From contig NZ_BAABIA010000015.1 in assembly GCF_039542385.1 (NCBI RefSeq), positions 1-48,698 of the forward strand: a DNA stretch of 48,698 nucleotides. The letters run 5' to 3'. A program made the translations under genes and the position numbers. Shown here piece by piece: positions 1 to 8,132 of the stretch (within the stretch, counting starts at the first letter, position 1; each line of letters starts with the position of its first letter). The stretch is from Prosthecobacter algae. GTDB lineage: Bacteria; Verrucomicrobiota; Verrucomicrobiia; Verrucomicrobiales; Verrucomicrobiaceae. The notes below the pieces were generated by a model. That model was not told the DNA's origin. It searched no databases and saw only the letters and a list, made by a program, of their open reading frames with translations.

Positions 1-70
1 GTCACTGCCCTGCCCAGCGCCAAACTCCCCCGTCCCTTCCCTGCCATCACTCGCCCCCGCCGCCGACACC

Positions 71-550
71 TCACGGCCCACTCCCGTTAAGCCCCCGCCG
101 CAACTCCACATCCACCCAGCACGCCTCATGATCACTCCACGGCGCCTCCGGCGCATCCGCCAGATGCCCATTTAACTTCCCTTGGGAAATCACCTCCCAA
201 TCCCAACCCAGGCCGCTGCCAAACAGATGATCCATCCGAGAATTCTCCGTGTTGAGCAGTTGCCAGGAAACGGCCTCTTGCAGAGGCATCATGACATCCG
301 TCGTGACACGGCTGTTCCAATCCCTCATCCACAGCGCCAGCCATCCCGTGGCCTTCACGCGCTGCACCCAAGGCAGAAGCTGACCCGCCAGGGCGAGCTG
401 CGTGGCGTGATACATCTCCGGCCCGTAGCGGGCGTGCAGATGTGTATTAGCCAGATAAAGCCGCATGCCATCCGGCAGCCTCACCACCGACAGCGACAGC
501 CCCTCGCCTGCCCACACAAGCCCCTTTCTGGGTGGGCCTGTCCGGGACAT
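71..550 (-). pseudogene. 3' part of an endonuclease/exonuclease/phosphatase family gene, N-terminus missing
   Basis: The 159-residue reading frame carries the C-terminal half of the EEP phosphohydrolase fold: a strand with ANTHLHA, then RDWNS at the place of the catalytic GDxN motif, then MDHLF, and finally SDHEACW, the conserved SDH with the catalytic histidine. Family members are usually about 250 residues or more and begin with a strand holding a metal-binding Asn and a later Glu. Both are absent, because the frame is closed by the TGA at 575-577 that also ends the OmpA-domain gene. The likeliest reading is a 5'-truncated remnant left by a deletion that joined it to the OmpA gene. Translation from the ATG at 548-550 would give a protein lacking part of its active site. 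The family call is fairly sure; pseudogene status is inferred. Confidence 0.6.
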
Positions 551-574
551 CCGTTGGCGGAATGGAAGGATGCT

Positions 575-2416
575 TCAGCGCATGCGGAAGACGACGACCC
601 GGCGGTCCAGACTGCGAGACGCTTCGTTGGCATCGGCCGGAGAAGAGGCTTCGGCTTCACCATAGCCCACAGGCATGAGACGCTCGGCACTGACGCCATG
701 ATAAACCAGCTCTCGGGAGATCCGCTCAGCGCGTTCTTGGGAAAGCTGGAGATTCTGCCCATAGTCACCTTCGGCGGAGGCATGGCCTTCGATGACGAAG
801 GTGTCATTGGCAAGGGCCGGCGCTTTCATGGCGTTGGCCATGTCGATGACCAGGTCATAGGAATAGGCATCGGCGAAGTCCGTGGAGCCTTGGCGAAAGA
901 GGATGGCATCCGTGCTGATGGCCGAATCCGGGTCCACGCTGTAGGAGACCGCATAGGCATCGCCGGTGGTGTAGGAAGCGGGGATGTCGTTCTGGTAACG
1001 CTCCTGCTGGGCTGCCTGGGGCATGACGCGGTAGGTGCTTTGCGCGTGGGGGAGGAGCTGGACCCGGTTAAGCTCCTGGGAGGCGACGATGATCGGCGGG
1101 ATCTCCTGCATGGAAGAGTAGCGGATCACCCGACGGTTACCGTCGTAAAACTGGGTGCGCCGCTGGGTCTCAGTGGTTTCGAAGATTCGGCGTTCGCGAT
1201 AACCGCTGCCGGAAGGTGCCGCCTGCGGGGCGCGGCCCTGGAACCTGTCCACGATAATACTGACCGCGCGATCACGGTCCTGCTGGGTCCGGCCCACTTC
1301 CTCAAAGGAGGGGCGGTAGCTGGGCCTGGAGCCGTCCCGGCGACGCCTTGGATCAGAACGATCATTGGGACCACGACGATCATCGGAGTCTGCTCGGGCA
1401 GCACCGCCACCGAGGATGTTCAGGAGCAGGCGCTTGGCATCTTCAGGGGTTTCGATCTTCCGCGCCTGGGCGGCATCGGCCTTGCGGTCACGCTTGGGCT
1501 CATCGGCAAGCACTTCGGCAGTCTCCTGCGTCGGGGGCTTCTGCGCGGCAGGGCGTTCAGGCCGCTCGCGACCCTCAGCTTGTCCAGGTCGTTCGCGCCC
1601 CTCTGCTTGCCCAGGCATTCCAGGCCGTTCTGGCTGTCCAGGTCGCCCTGGCTGTCCAGGCCGCTCTGGCTGTCCAGGCCGTTCTGGCTGTCCAGGCCGT
1701 TCTGGCTGTCCAGGCCGCTCGGGCTGTCCGGGCCGCTCTGTGGATTTAGGTTCACCAGGGATAGCGGGAGTAGGCGTCTCGCCAGGCATCGGGGCACCAG
1801 GGGCTGGCGTTGGGGGTACCGTGGGATCAACACCTTTGTCCTGCGGAGCGGTAGGTCTTTTCCCAGGCACGGGACGGGTCCCAGGGCGGGCCGGTGGGGT
1901 GTCGCTAGTGGCTGGCGGCATCTCGCGAGTGGTCGGTGGTGTATCAGGGGTTTCAGCCGGGCGAGTCGAAGGCCTTTCCCTGCCTGGAGCCGGTGCCTTG
2001 CGGTCGAGCTTGCCAGATGGATTCCCTTCCGGTGCAGTGCCGCCAGGAGCCGGGGCCGGAGCTTCTGGCTCGCCCGTTTGACCTTTCGCTTTGGGTGCCC
2101 TGCGGCGTTCAGGAGCGCCAGGACGTTCAGTTTCGGAAGGGCCGCGACGGTTAGCCCCAGGAGGCCCCGAGCGCTCGGGGCGAGCTTGTCCAGGGGCAGC
2201 AGGTTTTTCACGCCGACCAGGAACGGCAGGCACCGCAGCAGGCGCACGCTCCGGCGTCACCACAGGGGGTGCTTCCGGCACGACAGTTTTAGGAACCGGG
2301 ACGGGGGCTTCCGGGACCCGCTGCTTGTCTTCGTCTGGAGCCGGAGCGGCGGACTGCGCCATCGCCAAAAATGGCATGGCAAGCGTGGCAAAGGCAGATG
2401 GGATGAATCGTTTCAT
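575..2416 (-). CDS. OmpA-domain outer membrane protein with proline-rich repeats
   Basis: The start is placed at the ATG of MKRFIPSAFATLAMPFLAMA, a clear signal peptide (Lys/Arg, hydrophobic core, AMA-Q cleavage); an in-frame ATG 87 bases upstream would bury it. The mature N-terminal half is Pro/Glu/Arg/Ala-rich and disordered, with about seven copies of an ERPGQP hexapeptide. The last 120 residues form an OmpA-like peptidoglycan-binding domain: FVIEGHASAEG, then NLQLSQERAERI (the NxxLSxxRAxxV helix), then a GYGEAE turn and a basic C-terminus. The likely role is tethering the outer membrane to peptidoglycan across the periplasm, with the Pro-rich part as a spacer. No Shine-Dalgarno motif is visible. 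The domain call is secure; the role of the repeats is unknown. Confidence 0.85.
   Translation of the reverse strand: MKRFIPSAFATLAMPFLAMAQSAAPAPDEDKQRVPEAPVPVPKTVVPEAPPVVTPERAPAAVPAVPGRREKPAAPGQARPERSGPPGANRRGPSETERPGAPERRRAPKAKGQTGEPEAPAPAPGGTAPEGNPSGKLDRKAPAPGRERPSTRPAETPDTPPTTREMPPATSDTPPARPGTRPVPGKRPTAPQDKGVDPTVPPTPAPGAPMPGETPTPAIPGEPKSTERPGQPERPGQPERPGQPERPGQPERPGQPGRPGQPERPGMPGQAEGRERPGQAEGRERPERPAAQKPPTQETAEVLADEPKRDRKADAAQARKIETPEDAKRLLLNILGGGAARADSDDRRGPNDRSDPRRRRDGSRPSYRPSFEEVGRTQQDRDRAVSIIVDRFQGRAPQAAPSGSGYRERRIFETTETQRRTQFYDGNRRVIRYSSMQEIPPIIVASQELNRVQLLPHAQSTYRVMPQAAQQERYQNDIPASYTTGDAYAVSYSVDPDSAISTDAILFRQGSTDFADAYSYDLVIDMANAMKAPALANDTFVIEGHASAEGDYGQNLQLSQERAERISRELVYHGVSAERLMPVGYGEAEASSPADANEASRSLDRRVVVFRMR
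1614..1739 (-). repeat. 18-bp tandem repeat encoding ERPGQP hexapeptides
   Basis: About seven 18-bp units (plus-strand unit ctgtccaggccgttctgg with variants) lie in frame inside the OmpA-domain gene. They encode five ERPGQP, one GRPGQP and one ERPGMP. Gly occurs every sixth residue, not every third, so this is not a collagen triple-helix repeat. Units differ mostly at silent or single positions, which suggests recent slippage expansion. Boundaries are approximate. Confidence 0.8.
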
Positions 2417-2768
2417 GGGGTAAAAGGGCGGGGCAGGTCGATGAGGCAGACTGGAGGGTTGGCGGTTGGAGCATTCATGGGCGTTGTAGCTCGCTCCCAT
2501 CATTGCCCCTGGCCCAGCCGCTGTTTCATAATCGTATCTCCCGCCAATAGCGGCCTGCCCCCAAGCGGTTTATTTTCCTCTGTGCCTTGGAACTGGTACA
2601 GCCAGTTAACGGGTCGTCAGTGTCTGGCCACTCGGCCACCGGCGGATCAATCACCCACCACTGCCAGCCGATGCCCATACCGAAGACGTCGTCATTCTGT
2701 GTCCAGCTCAGCGGCCAGCTCTTGCATCTGGCTTTTTCTAAAGAGATGACAACTTAAGTCGAAAAATC
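2417..2768. other. Intergenic stretch, possible decayed coding fragment
   Basis: About 350 bases between the kinase stop and the OmpA start hold no convincing gene. On the minus strand, roughly 2528-2750, one open frame has protein-like composition, with a stretch reading GMGIGWQWWVIDPP and ending near WREIRL. It lacks an upstream start codon and matches no family I recognise, so it may be a remnant. No clear promoter or terminator hairpin is seen. Confidence 0.4.
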
Positions 2769-5700
2769 TTATCGGTCAGGATTGCTTGAGAGTCTCTTTC
2801 GTGCCCAAACGCTGAACACCCCTTGATCCTTGCTCTGAAGGAGCTTCGCTTTCAGTGGCAACCATTCAGCGCGGACCTGGCTTGCTTCTTCTGGATTGCT
2901 GAAACGCAGTCCCGCGAGAGCTTCAATAAAATCTGGGAACCACGATGGTACGCTTCCCCTTGGCTGGGGAATATCCCATAAGGCACCGTAATTCATACTG
3001 CTGGCAAGATAGACCCCAGAACCATCCTCCCTCATGATGGACCGGTGGCTTTCGCTATCCATGCCGAGACCACCCGAAACCGGCTCCTGATAATGAACGG
3101 AGATGGGTTCTGCGCGTTCAGTATCCCAAAATCGAAAGCCAGCGTGATCGCGAATCAGCAGCGCCGAACCATCCTTGGTAAAGCGGACAGTTTCACAAGT
3201 GGACCCTTGTTCCATCCACTGGGAGGCGGGCTTGGCTGTTTTGGCGTCCCAGAATCGGGCAGTGCCATCCCGGCATGCGGTGGCGAGGACACGCCCGTCA
3301 GGGCTGAACTCCAGATGGGAAAGCCAGGCCTGATGCTGCATGGGGGATCCAACTGGCTTGCCGGTGATCACATCCCAAATGCGAGCGGTGCGGTCATAGG
3401 ATGCAGTCGCCACATACCGTCCCCCTGGACTCCAGCCGGAGGCGATGATCGTGTGTTGATGGCCTTCAAAAGTTTGCAGCTTTTGGCCTGTGCGTAGGTC
3501 CCAGGTATGAGCCAGTTGATTTGTGGATCCTGAAAGCAAAATCTCCCGGCCATTGGGAGCCAGCCTCAGTGTTTTGACTTCGCCAGGATGGTCCAATACC
3601 TGAATGACTTTTCCGGTCGTCGTATCGTAAATGCGTATATGTCCATCGTTGTGACCTGCAATGATTCGCGTGCCATCTTGGGTGATCACGGCAGGACGTA
3701 TTTTGCCAGGCTGATTGTTAGGCGGCCAAAGCTCTTCTCCGGTGGCCATCGACCAGCCGTGGAGCCAGCCATTCGCCGTCAGCGCATAGCACTTGCTTGC
3801 GTCCGGAGAGAAAAGGGTGACATACACATTGCCATGGGCCTTTTTGTCCAGCAGGACCTGTCCGCTGCTGAGATCATAGACATGGCACCGGTTTCCCGGA
3901 TACAGCCCTAGACAACCGAAACGGCCGTCAGGACTCATACGGCTGAAATGAAAATCCCGCTGCCCGTCGACCCGATGGCGGACCGGCTGCACCCGGGCAG
4001 TCCCCTGCCAAAGGCTGATGGTTTCATGGAAAGGCTTATTGACCCGGCCGTGGACCAAAATGGTGCGCCCGTCATTTGACGGATGAATGTCAGCTTCATC
4101 CTGAACGTGTCCAAGTTGGACCGAATCAATCACGGACTCCCCGGTGGCGGCGTCAGACACACACATGGAGTTATCGTTACCATAGCTATACACATACTTC
4201 CCCTGGATATCCGTCACCAGTTTGCGGACATTGTAATGGTGCCTTGTGGCGACATTCACAGGCAAGCCCGTTTTAGTATCATAAAACCAGAGTTCATTCC
4301 CGTTACCTGCCATCGTTAAACGGCTGCCGTCGGTGCTCAGGCAGACATGATCAAAGGAAGAAAGAGGGCTCTCCACGACGTTCTCTTCAGTCCTTTGGGA
4401 GATGTTCCATATTCTCACATGGTGCAAACCATCAATAATGGCAGCCGTCTGTCCATCCGCCGATAGGGCAGCATTGTAAAACACCTCATTCGCTTGGAGG
4501 CTCAAGAGCTTTTCAGAGGTAGCCGTTTCCCAGATGCAAGCCTTCGTTTTGCCCCAACCGAGCAAGTACGATCCATCTGCAGAAATCATCATCCCCTTCG
4601 TTTCCTCTTCCAGATTCAGGATTTGAGGGGCAGCCGAAGCCGATAAGGATTCCACTGACCAGACCTCAAATTTTGATGCTGACATGGCCACCAGCAGACG
4701 ACCACTGGCAGAGAAGCCCAGTTTCTTTGCGGGCATGGAGACGGTCCGAGGTAAAGTGACAAGCTCTCCATCGAGCTTCGACAAAACGGCAATTTCATTA
4801 TTCTGCGTGGCCAGGGCCAGGGGGGTCAAGCTCCCTGTTGCGAGATCTGTGACCAAACTTTTCATCTGAAACTGACGGACTTCTTTTCCGCTGCTGGACT
4901 CCCATTGCCGCACACAGGCATCACTGCCGGCCGTGAAGATCCATCGGCCATCGAAAGCCAATCGTGCGGAGGCCGTGGATCTGGCCGGAGGGGTGATATC
5001 AAGACCGGCGGGCACAGCAATGGAGGTTTGGTCCACAATGGACATGGCATACATGGCAGCCTGCCAATGGCCGGGCTTTTGCCGCACCAAGTTAGCAAGG
5101 TAAGAAAGCGCCTTGGACACTTTCCCCTCTTCCTGCCAACGCTCAATCTCCTGCCAGCGAACACGTTCGAGAGCTTCGGCTTGTACACGATTCGCACGCT
5201 GAGTCGTCAACCACTGCATGATGATTCCCGTCATGCCAAACAGAATGGAAATGGTGCACACCGTCAATAAAGCAGCGGAACGCGGCTTCCTCAAAGCCCA
5301 GCGCCATAAGGTCTGAGTCCAGCTCAGAGGTACGGCGGAAACCGGTTCGCCGCGAACGAAACGCTCAAGATCATCTGCTAATGCTGCCGCGCTGGAATAC
5401 CGGTCCTCAGGCCTCTTTTCCAGGCACTTCATGCAGATGACCTCAAGATCCTTCGGAATGGATACAGGCACGCGCGGCGATTCCTGAGCAACCTTTCGCA
5501 TGATCTCTAAAGTCGATCCGCCATCGAAGGGGGGCTTCCCCGAAAGCATCTCATACAAGAGCGCACCCGTCCCATAGATATCAGTGGCTGTGGTGACACT
5601 GCCCGTCTTCCCTTCGAACTGTTCCGGGGCCATGTAGCACGGGCTACCCGCAATTGCGGCCGTGTAAGTAGCTGCTGGTTCTGAACGGTCCAACAACCGG

Positions 5701-6314
5701 GCAAGTCCAAAATCCGTGACCATGGGTTCTCCCCTGGGATCCCATAAAACATTTGATGGCTTGAGGTCGCAATGGAGCACTCCGCGCTCATGTGCATGTG
5801 CCACTGCGCGGGAGATCTTGGCTACCACGGCGGCAATGGCACGCGAATCTCCGCGGTGAGATACGGCCCAATCAGCCACGGTAAGCCCACCTGGGATGTA
5901 CCGCATGGTAAAGTAGTTTTGCATTTCATGCTCACCGATCTCATACACGGGGACGATGTTGGGATGGTGCAGGTTCGCAGCCGCCTGGGCTTCCGTCCGA
6001 AACATGCGGAGAGCCTTCCTGTCGGCCAATTCGCCGGCCAGGATCATCTTGAGCGCGACTTCACGTTCCAGGCTTCGCTGCCGGGCGCGATACACGACGC
6101 CCATTCCACCGCGGTCAATTTCCTCGATGACTTCGTAGTCGCCAACCCCCTGCCAGCGCAGAGCATTCAGCAACATGTCGTCATCAGGGCCGCTCCCCCC
6201 TATTGCCAAGCGGAGAAGACACTGTGAACAGGTGCCAGAAGGCGAAATCCGTGCGTCACAAACAGCACAGCGCATTTCAGTTACAGGCTTGGAATGGGGC
6301 AAGGCTTCTGGCAT
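2769..6314 (-). CDS. Ser/Thr protein kinase with C-terminal WD40 repeats
   Basis: This is a 1181-residue Hanks-type kinase. Residues 16-32 hold two CxxC pairs (CAVC, CSQC), a likely small zinc ribbon. The kinase domain spans about 60-330: glycine loop DRGGMGVVY, Lys89 in VALKM, catalytic loop HCDLKPSN (H181, D183, K185, N188), DFG at 201-203 and an APE motif. Cys replaces the usual Arg of HRD, so activation may not depend on activation-loop phosphorylation. One membrane segment lies near 346-370. The remaining 800 residues are WD40-type blades with recurrent DxxxRxWD endings, forming one or two propellers that would be periplasmic if the topology is standard. Such kinases are common in Verrucomicrobia and Planctomycetes. 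It follows the TPR-glycosyltransferase gene by 80 bases; its substrate is unknown. Confidence 0.9.
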   Translation of the reverse strand: MPEALPHSKPVTEMRCAVCDARISPSGTCSQCLLRLAIGGSGPDDDMLLNALRWQGVGDYEVIEEIDRGGMGVVYRARQRSLEREVALKMILAGELADRKALRMFRTEAQAAANLHHPNIVPVYEIGEHEMQNYFTMRYIPGGLTVADWAVSHRGDSRAIAAVVAKISRAVAHAHERGVLHCDLKPSNVLWDPRGEPMVTDFGLARLLDRSEPAATYTAAIAGSPCYMAPEQFEGKTGSVTTATDIYGTGALLYEMLSGKPPFDGGSTLEIMRKVAQESPRVPVSIPKDLEVICMKCLEKRPEDRYSSAAALADDLERFVRGEPVSAVPLSWTQTLWRWALRKPRSAALLTVCTISILFGMTGIIMQWLTTQRANRVQAEALERVRWQEIERWQEEGKVSKALSYLANLVRQKPGHWQAAMYAMSIVDQTSIAVPAGLDITPPARSTASARLAFDGRWIFTAGSDACVRQWESSSGKEVRQFQMKSLVTDLATGSLTPLALATQNNEIAVLSKLDGELVTLPRTVSMPAKKLGFSASGRLLVAMSASKFEVWSVESLSASAAPQILNLEEETKGMMISADGSYLLGWGKTKACIWETATSEKLLSLQANEVFYNAALSADGQTAAIIDGLHHVRIWNISQRTEENVVESPLSSFDHVCLSTDGSRLTMAGNGNELWFYDTKTGLPVNVATRHHYNVRKLVTDIQGKYVYSYGNDNSMCVSDAATGESVIDSVQLGHVQDEADIHPSNDGRTILVHGRVNKPFHETISLWQGTARVQPVRHRVDGQRDFHFSRMSPDGRFGCLGLYPGNRCHVYDLSSGQVLLDKKAHGNVYVTLFSPDASKCYALTANGWLHGWSMATGEELWPPNNQPGKIRPAVITQDGTRIIAGHNDGHIRIYDTTTGKVIQVLDHPGEVKTLRLAPNGREILLSGSTNQLAHTWDLRTGQKLQTFEGHQHTIIASGWSPGGRYVATASYDRTARIWDVITGKPVGSPMQHQAWLSHLEFSPDGRVLATACRDGTARFWDAKTAKPASQWMEQGSTCETVRFTKDGSALLIRDHAGFRFWDTERAEPISVHYQEPVSGGLGMDSESHRSIMREDGSGVYLASSMNYGALWDIPQPRGSVPSWFPDFIEALAGLRFSNPEEASQVRAEWLPLKAKLLQSKDQGVFSVWARKRLSSNPDR

Positions 6315-6394
6315 GTAAGATCATGAATCGTGTGAAGGTAAATCAAAAGCAGGGCTGCTGAATCAGGATTCTTTGGGTGATGAATAAAGCCCAT

Positions 6395-8116
6395 CTAAAA
6401 ATTGGCTGCCATCGCAGGTGGAATTGGCGGTGAAGAAATTTCTGCTCCCGGGGGGCTCTGGGATTGGATAAACCGGTTCAATTCCTCACTAACACGGGCA
6501 ATGACCCTCGGCCACGCTCCGCGTGAGGGCTGACGGAAAAGACGCATGATCTCTGGATACCAAGGAGAGTCATCGCGCTCCAATAACCAGCGCATGTCTG
6601 GGACATGGGGCAGCATAACCCAGACAGGTCTTCCCAATGCACCCGCCAAATGTGCGACTGAGGTATCCACACTGATGACGAGATCTAACGCCATTATTAG
6701 ACCTGCAGTCTCTGAAAAATTGGACAGCTCTTCCTCCCAGGTATGAATCGGCAAATCAACGATGGCTTGACGATCCACATCGCGAACCTGCTTTTGCAGG
6801 CAATGAAACTCTGCATCACAGTCTAGGAGTGCCGCCATGGTGGCCAGGGTCATGCTGCGCTGCCGGTCATTTGAATGCTCCGTGCTGCCAGACCACACAA
6901 GGCCGATGCGGGGCCTGGTCCTAGTGCCCAGCCGTCGTACCCACGTCTCCACCTGCTTTCGCGGGGCCTGGAGATAAGGAAGGCGAGCAGGGATATCCTT
7001 CATTGCTAGAGCAAAGGCACCCGGCAGATTCATCAGCGGGCAGCTACAATCAAAGGCGGGCAATCTCTGCCCGTTTGTGATGATACAAACATTATCAAAA
7101 CTGCCTTGCATCAGTGTGAGCAGCCCAGCCTGCACCTCCAAAATAACGTCTGCGCCTCTTTGAACAACCAGCGACACATAGCGGCAAAACTGGAGGGTGT
7201 CGCCAAAACCGCCGTCAAGAGTCACGAGCAAAGTCTTGCCGGCAATATCCTCAGTGCCGTCCCACAGAGGCTGAACAAACTGACGAAGCACCTTCCCATA
7301 TTCAGCAGATCGCCAACGCCAGGAAAAAGTCCGCCAGCCGCGTGGATAGTCACCAGCCAGGATCAGCAACTCCGCCCGGTTCCACCATGCCTCTGCATAG
7401 CTGGGCCGGACCTGAATCGCCCGGTCACAACTTTCGACAGCCTCCGTCACACGGAGTGTTTCACGCAGTGCGAGGCTGTGATGATAGTGGGCTTCTGCAT
7501 AGTCTGGCCTTAGCCTGATGGCCTGCCGATAGCTCGCCAGGGCCTCTTCATAACGTTCGAGGCGATAGAGCACCATGCCTTGGTAGTTAAACGTCTGCGC
7601 ATCTTCTGGACGCATTTCAATCACCTGTTCATAACTGGAAAGCGCTTCTTGATAACGGCCCATTTCGCGCAGCACAATGCCACGGTTCATCCAGGCATTG
7701 GCATAGTCGGGCTTGATCTCGATGGCCCGTTCGTGATTCGCCAAGGCTTCTTCCAGCCGCTTCAAATCTCGTAGCACCACACCTCGGCTATTATAGGCTT
7801 CGGCGAAGACGGGCTTCAGTTCAGTGGCCCGATGATAACACTCCAGGGCCTCCTCAAAGCGCGCCAGGCAGCGCAAGACATTGCCGCGATTTGCATGCGC
7901 CTCCGCATAGTCTGGCTTTAGTTTTAACGCGCGGTCAAACAATTCGACGGCGACGACAAAGTCTCCGCGCTGGGCATGGGCAGTTGCCAGCCCTTGCAAG
8001 GCAACGGCACTCCCAGGTTCCGCTTGCAGCAGAATGGCATAAATGGTGCAGGCCTCCTGCACGCGTCCCGAGCGATGCAGTTCCAGCGCCGCTTCAATGT
8101 TTATCCCGGCGGTCAT
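6395..8116 (-). CDS. TPR-repeat protein with C-terminal glycosyltransferase-like domain
   Basis: The first 270 residues of 573 are about eight tandem tetratricopeptide repeats with the recurrent pattern PDYAEAHxNxGxxLxxxxRxEEALxxYxxAIxxxP. From about residue 290 the protein resembles the family 9 (heptosyltransferase-like) GT-B fold: LLVTLDGGFGDTLQFCRY, IGLVWSGS, and ISVDTSVAHLAGALGRPVWV, the nucleotide-sugar-binding signature of the C-terminal half. Proteins of this TPR-GT layout are widespread in Verrucomicrobia and usually have no assigned acceptor. It starts 16 bases after the nucleotidyltransferase effector gene and is probably co-transcribed with it, so a link to secretion is possible but unproven. 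No signal peptide or membrane segment is seen. Confidence 0.82.
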   Translation of the reverse strand: MTAGINIEAALELHRSGRVQEACTIYAILLQAEPGSAVALQGLATAHAQRGDFVVAVELFDRALKLKPDYAEAHANRGNVLRCLARFEEALECYHRATELKPVFAEAYNSRGVVLRDLKRLEEALANHERAIEIKPDYANAWMNRGIVLREMGRYQEALSSYEQVIEMRPEDAQTFNYQGMVLYRLERYEEALASYRQAIRLRPDYAEAHYHHSLALRETLRVTEAVESCDRAIQVRPSYAEAWWNRAELLILAGDYPRGWRTFSWRWRSAEYGKVLRQFVQPLWDGTEDIAGKTLLVTLDGGFGDTLQFCRYVSLVVQRGADVILEVQAGLLTLMQGSFDNVCIITNGQRLPAFDCSCPLMNLPGAFALAMKDIPARLPYLQAPRKQVETWVRRLGTRTRPRIGLVWSGSTEHSNDRQRSMTLATMAALLDCDAEFHCLQKQVRDVDRQAIVDLPIHTWEEELSNFSETAGLIMALDLVISVDTSVAHLAGALGRPVWVMLPHVPDMRWLLERDDSPWYPEIMRLFRQPSRGAWPRVIARVSEELNRFIQSQSPPGAEISSPPIPPAMAANF

Positions 8117-8132
8117 TCATGTGATTAATGCA

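Noticed and set aside
1614..1739. CRISPR-like repeat array
   Set aside because: The units are contiguous 18-bp coding repeats without spacers.
182..2749. 855-residue plus-strand open frame
   Set aside because: It lies antisense to the OmpA-domain gene, is Arg/His/Ser-rich with repetitive FWLSRP-like stretches created by the 18-bp repeat, and has no family features. The minus-strand frame has a signal peptide and an OmpA domain.
6290..6394. Terminator hairpin between the TPR-glycosyltransferase and kinase genes
   Set aside because: Only a 5-bp palindrome (AGCAG-gg-CTGCT) is present, without a T-tract; too weak to call.
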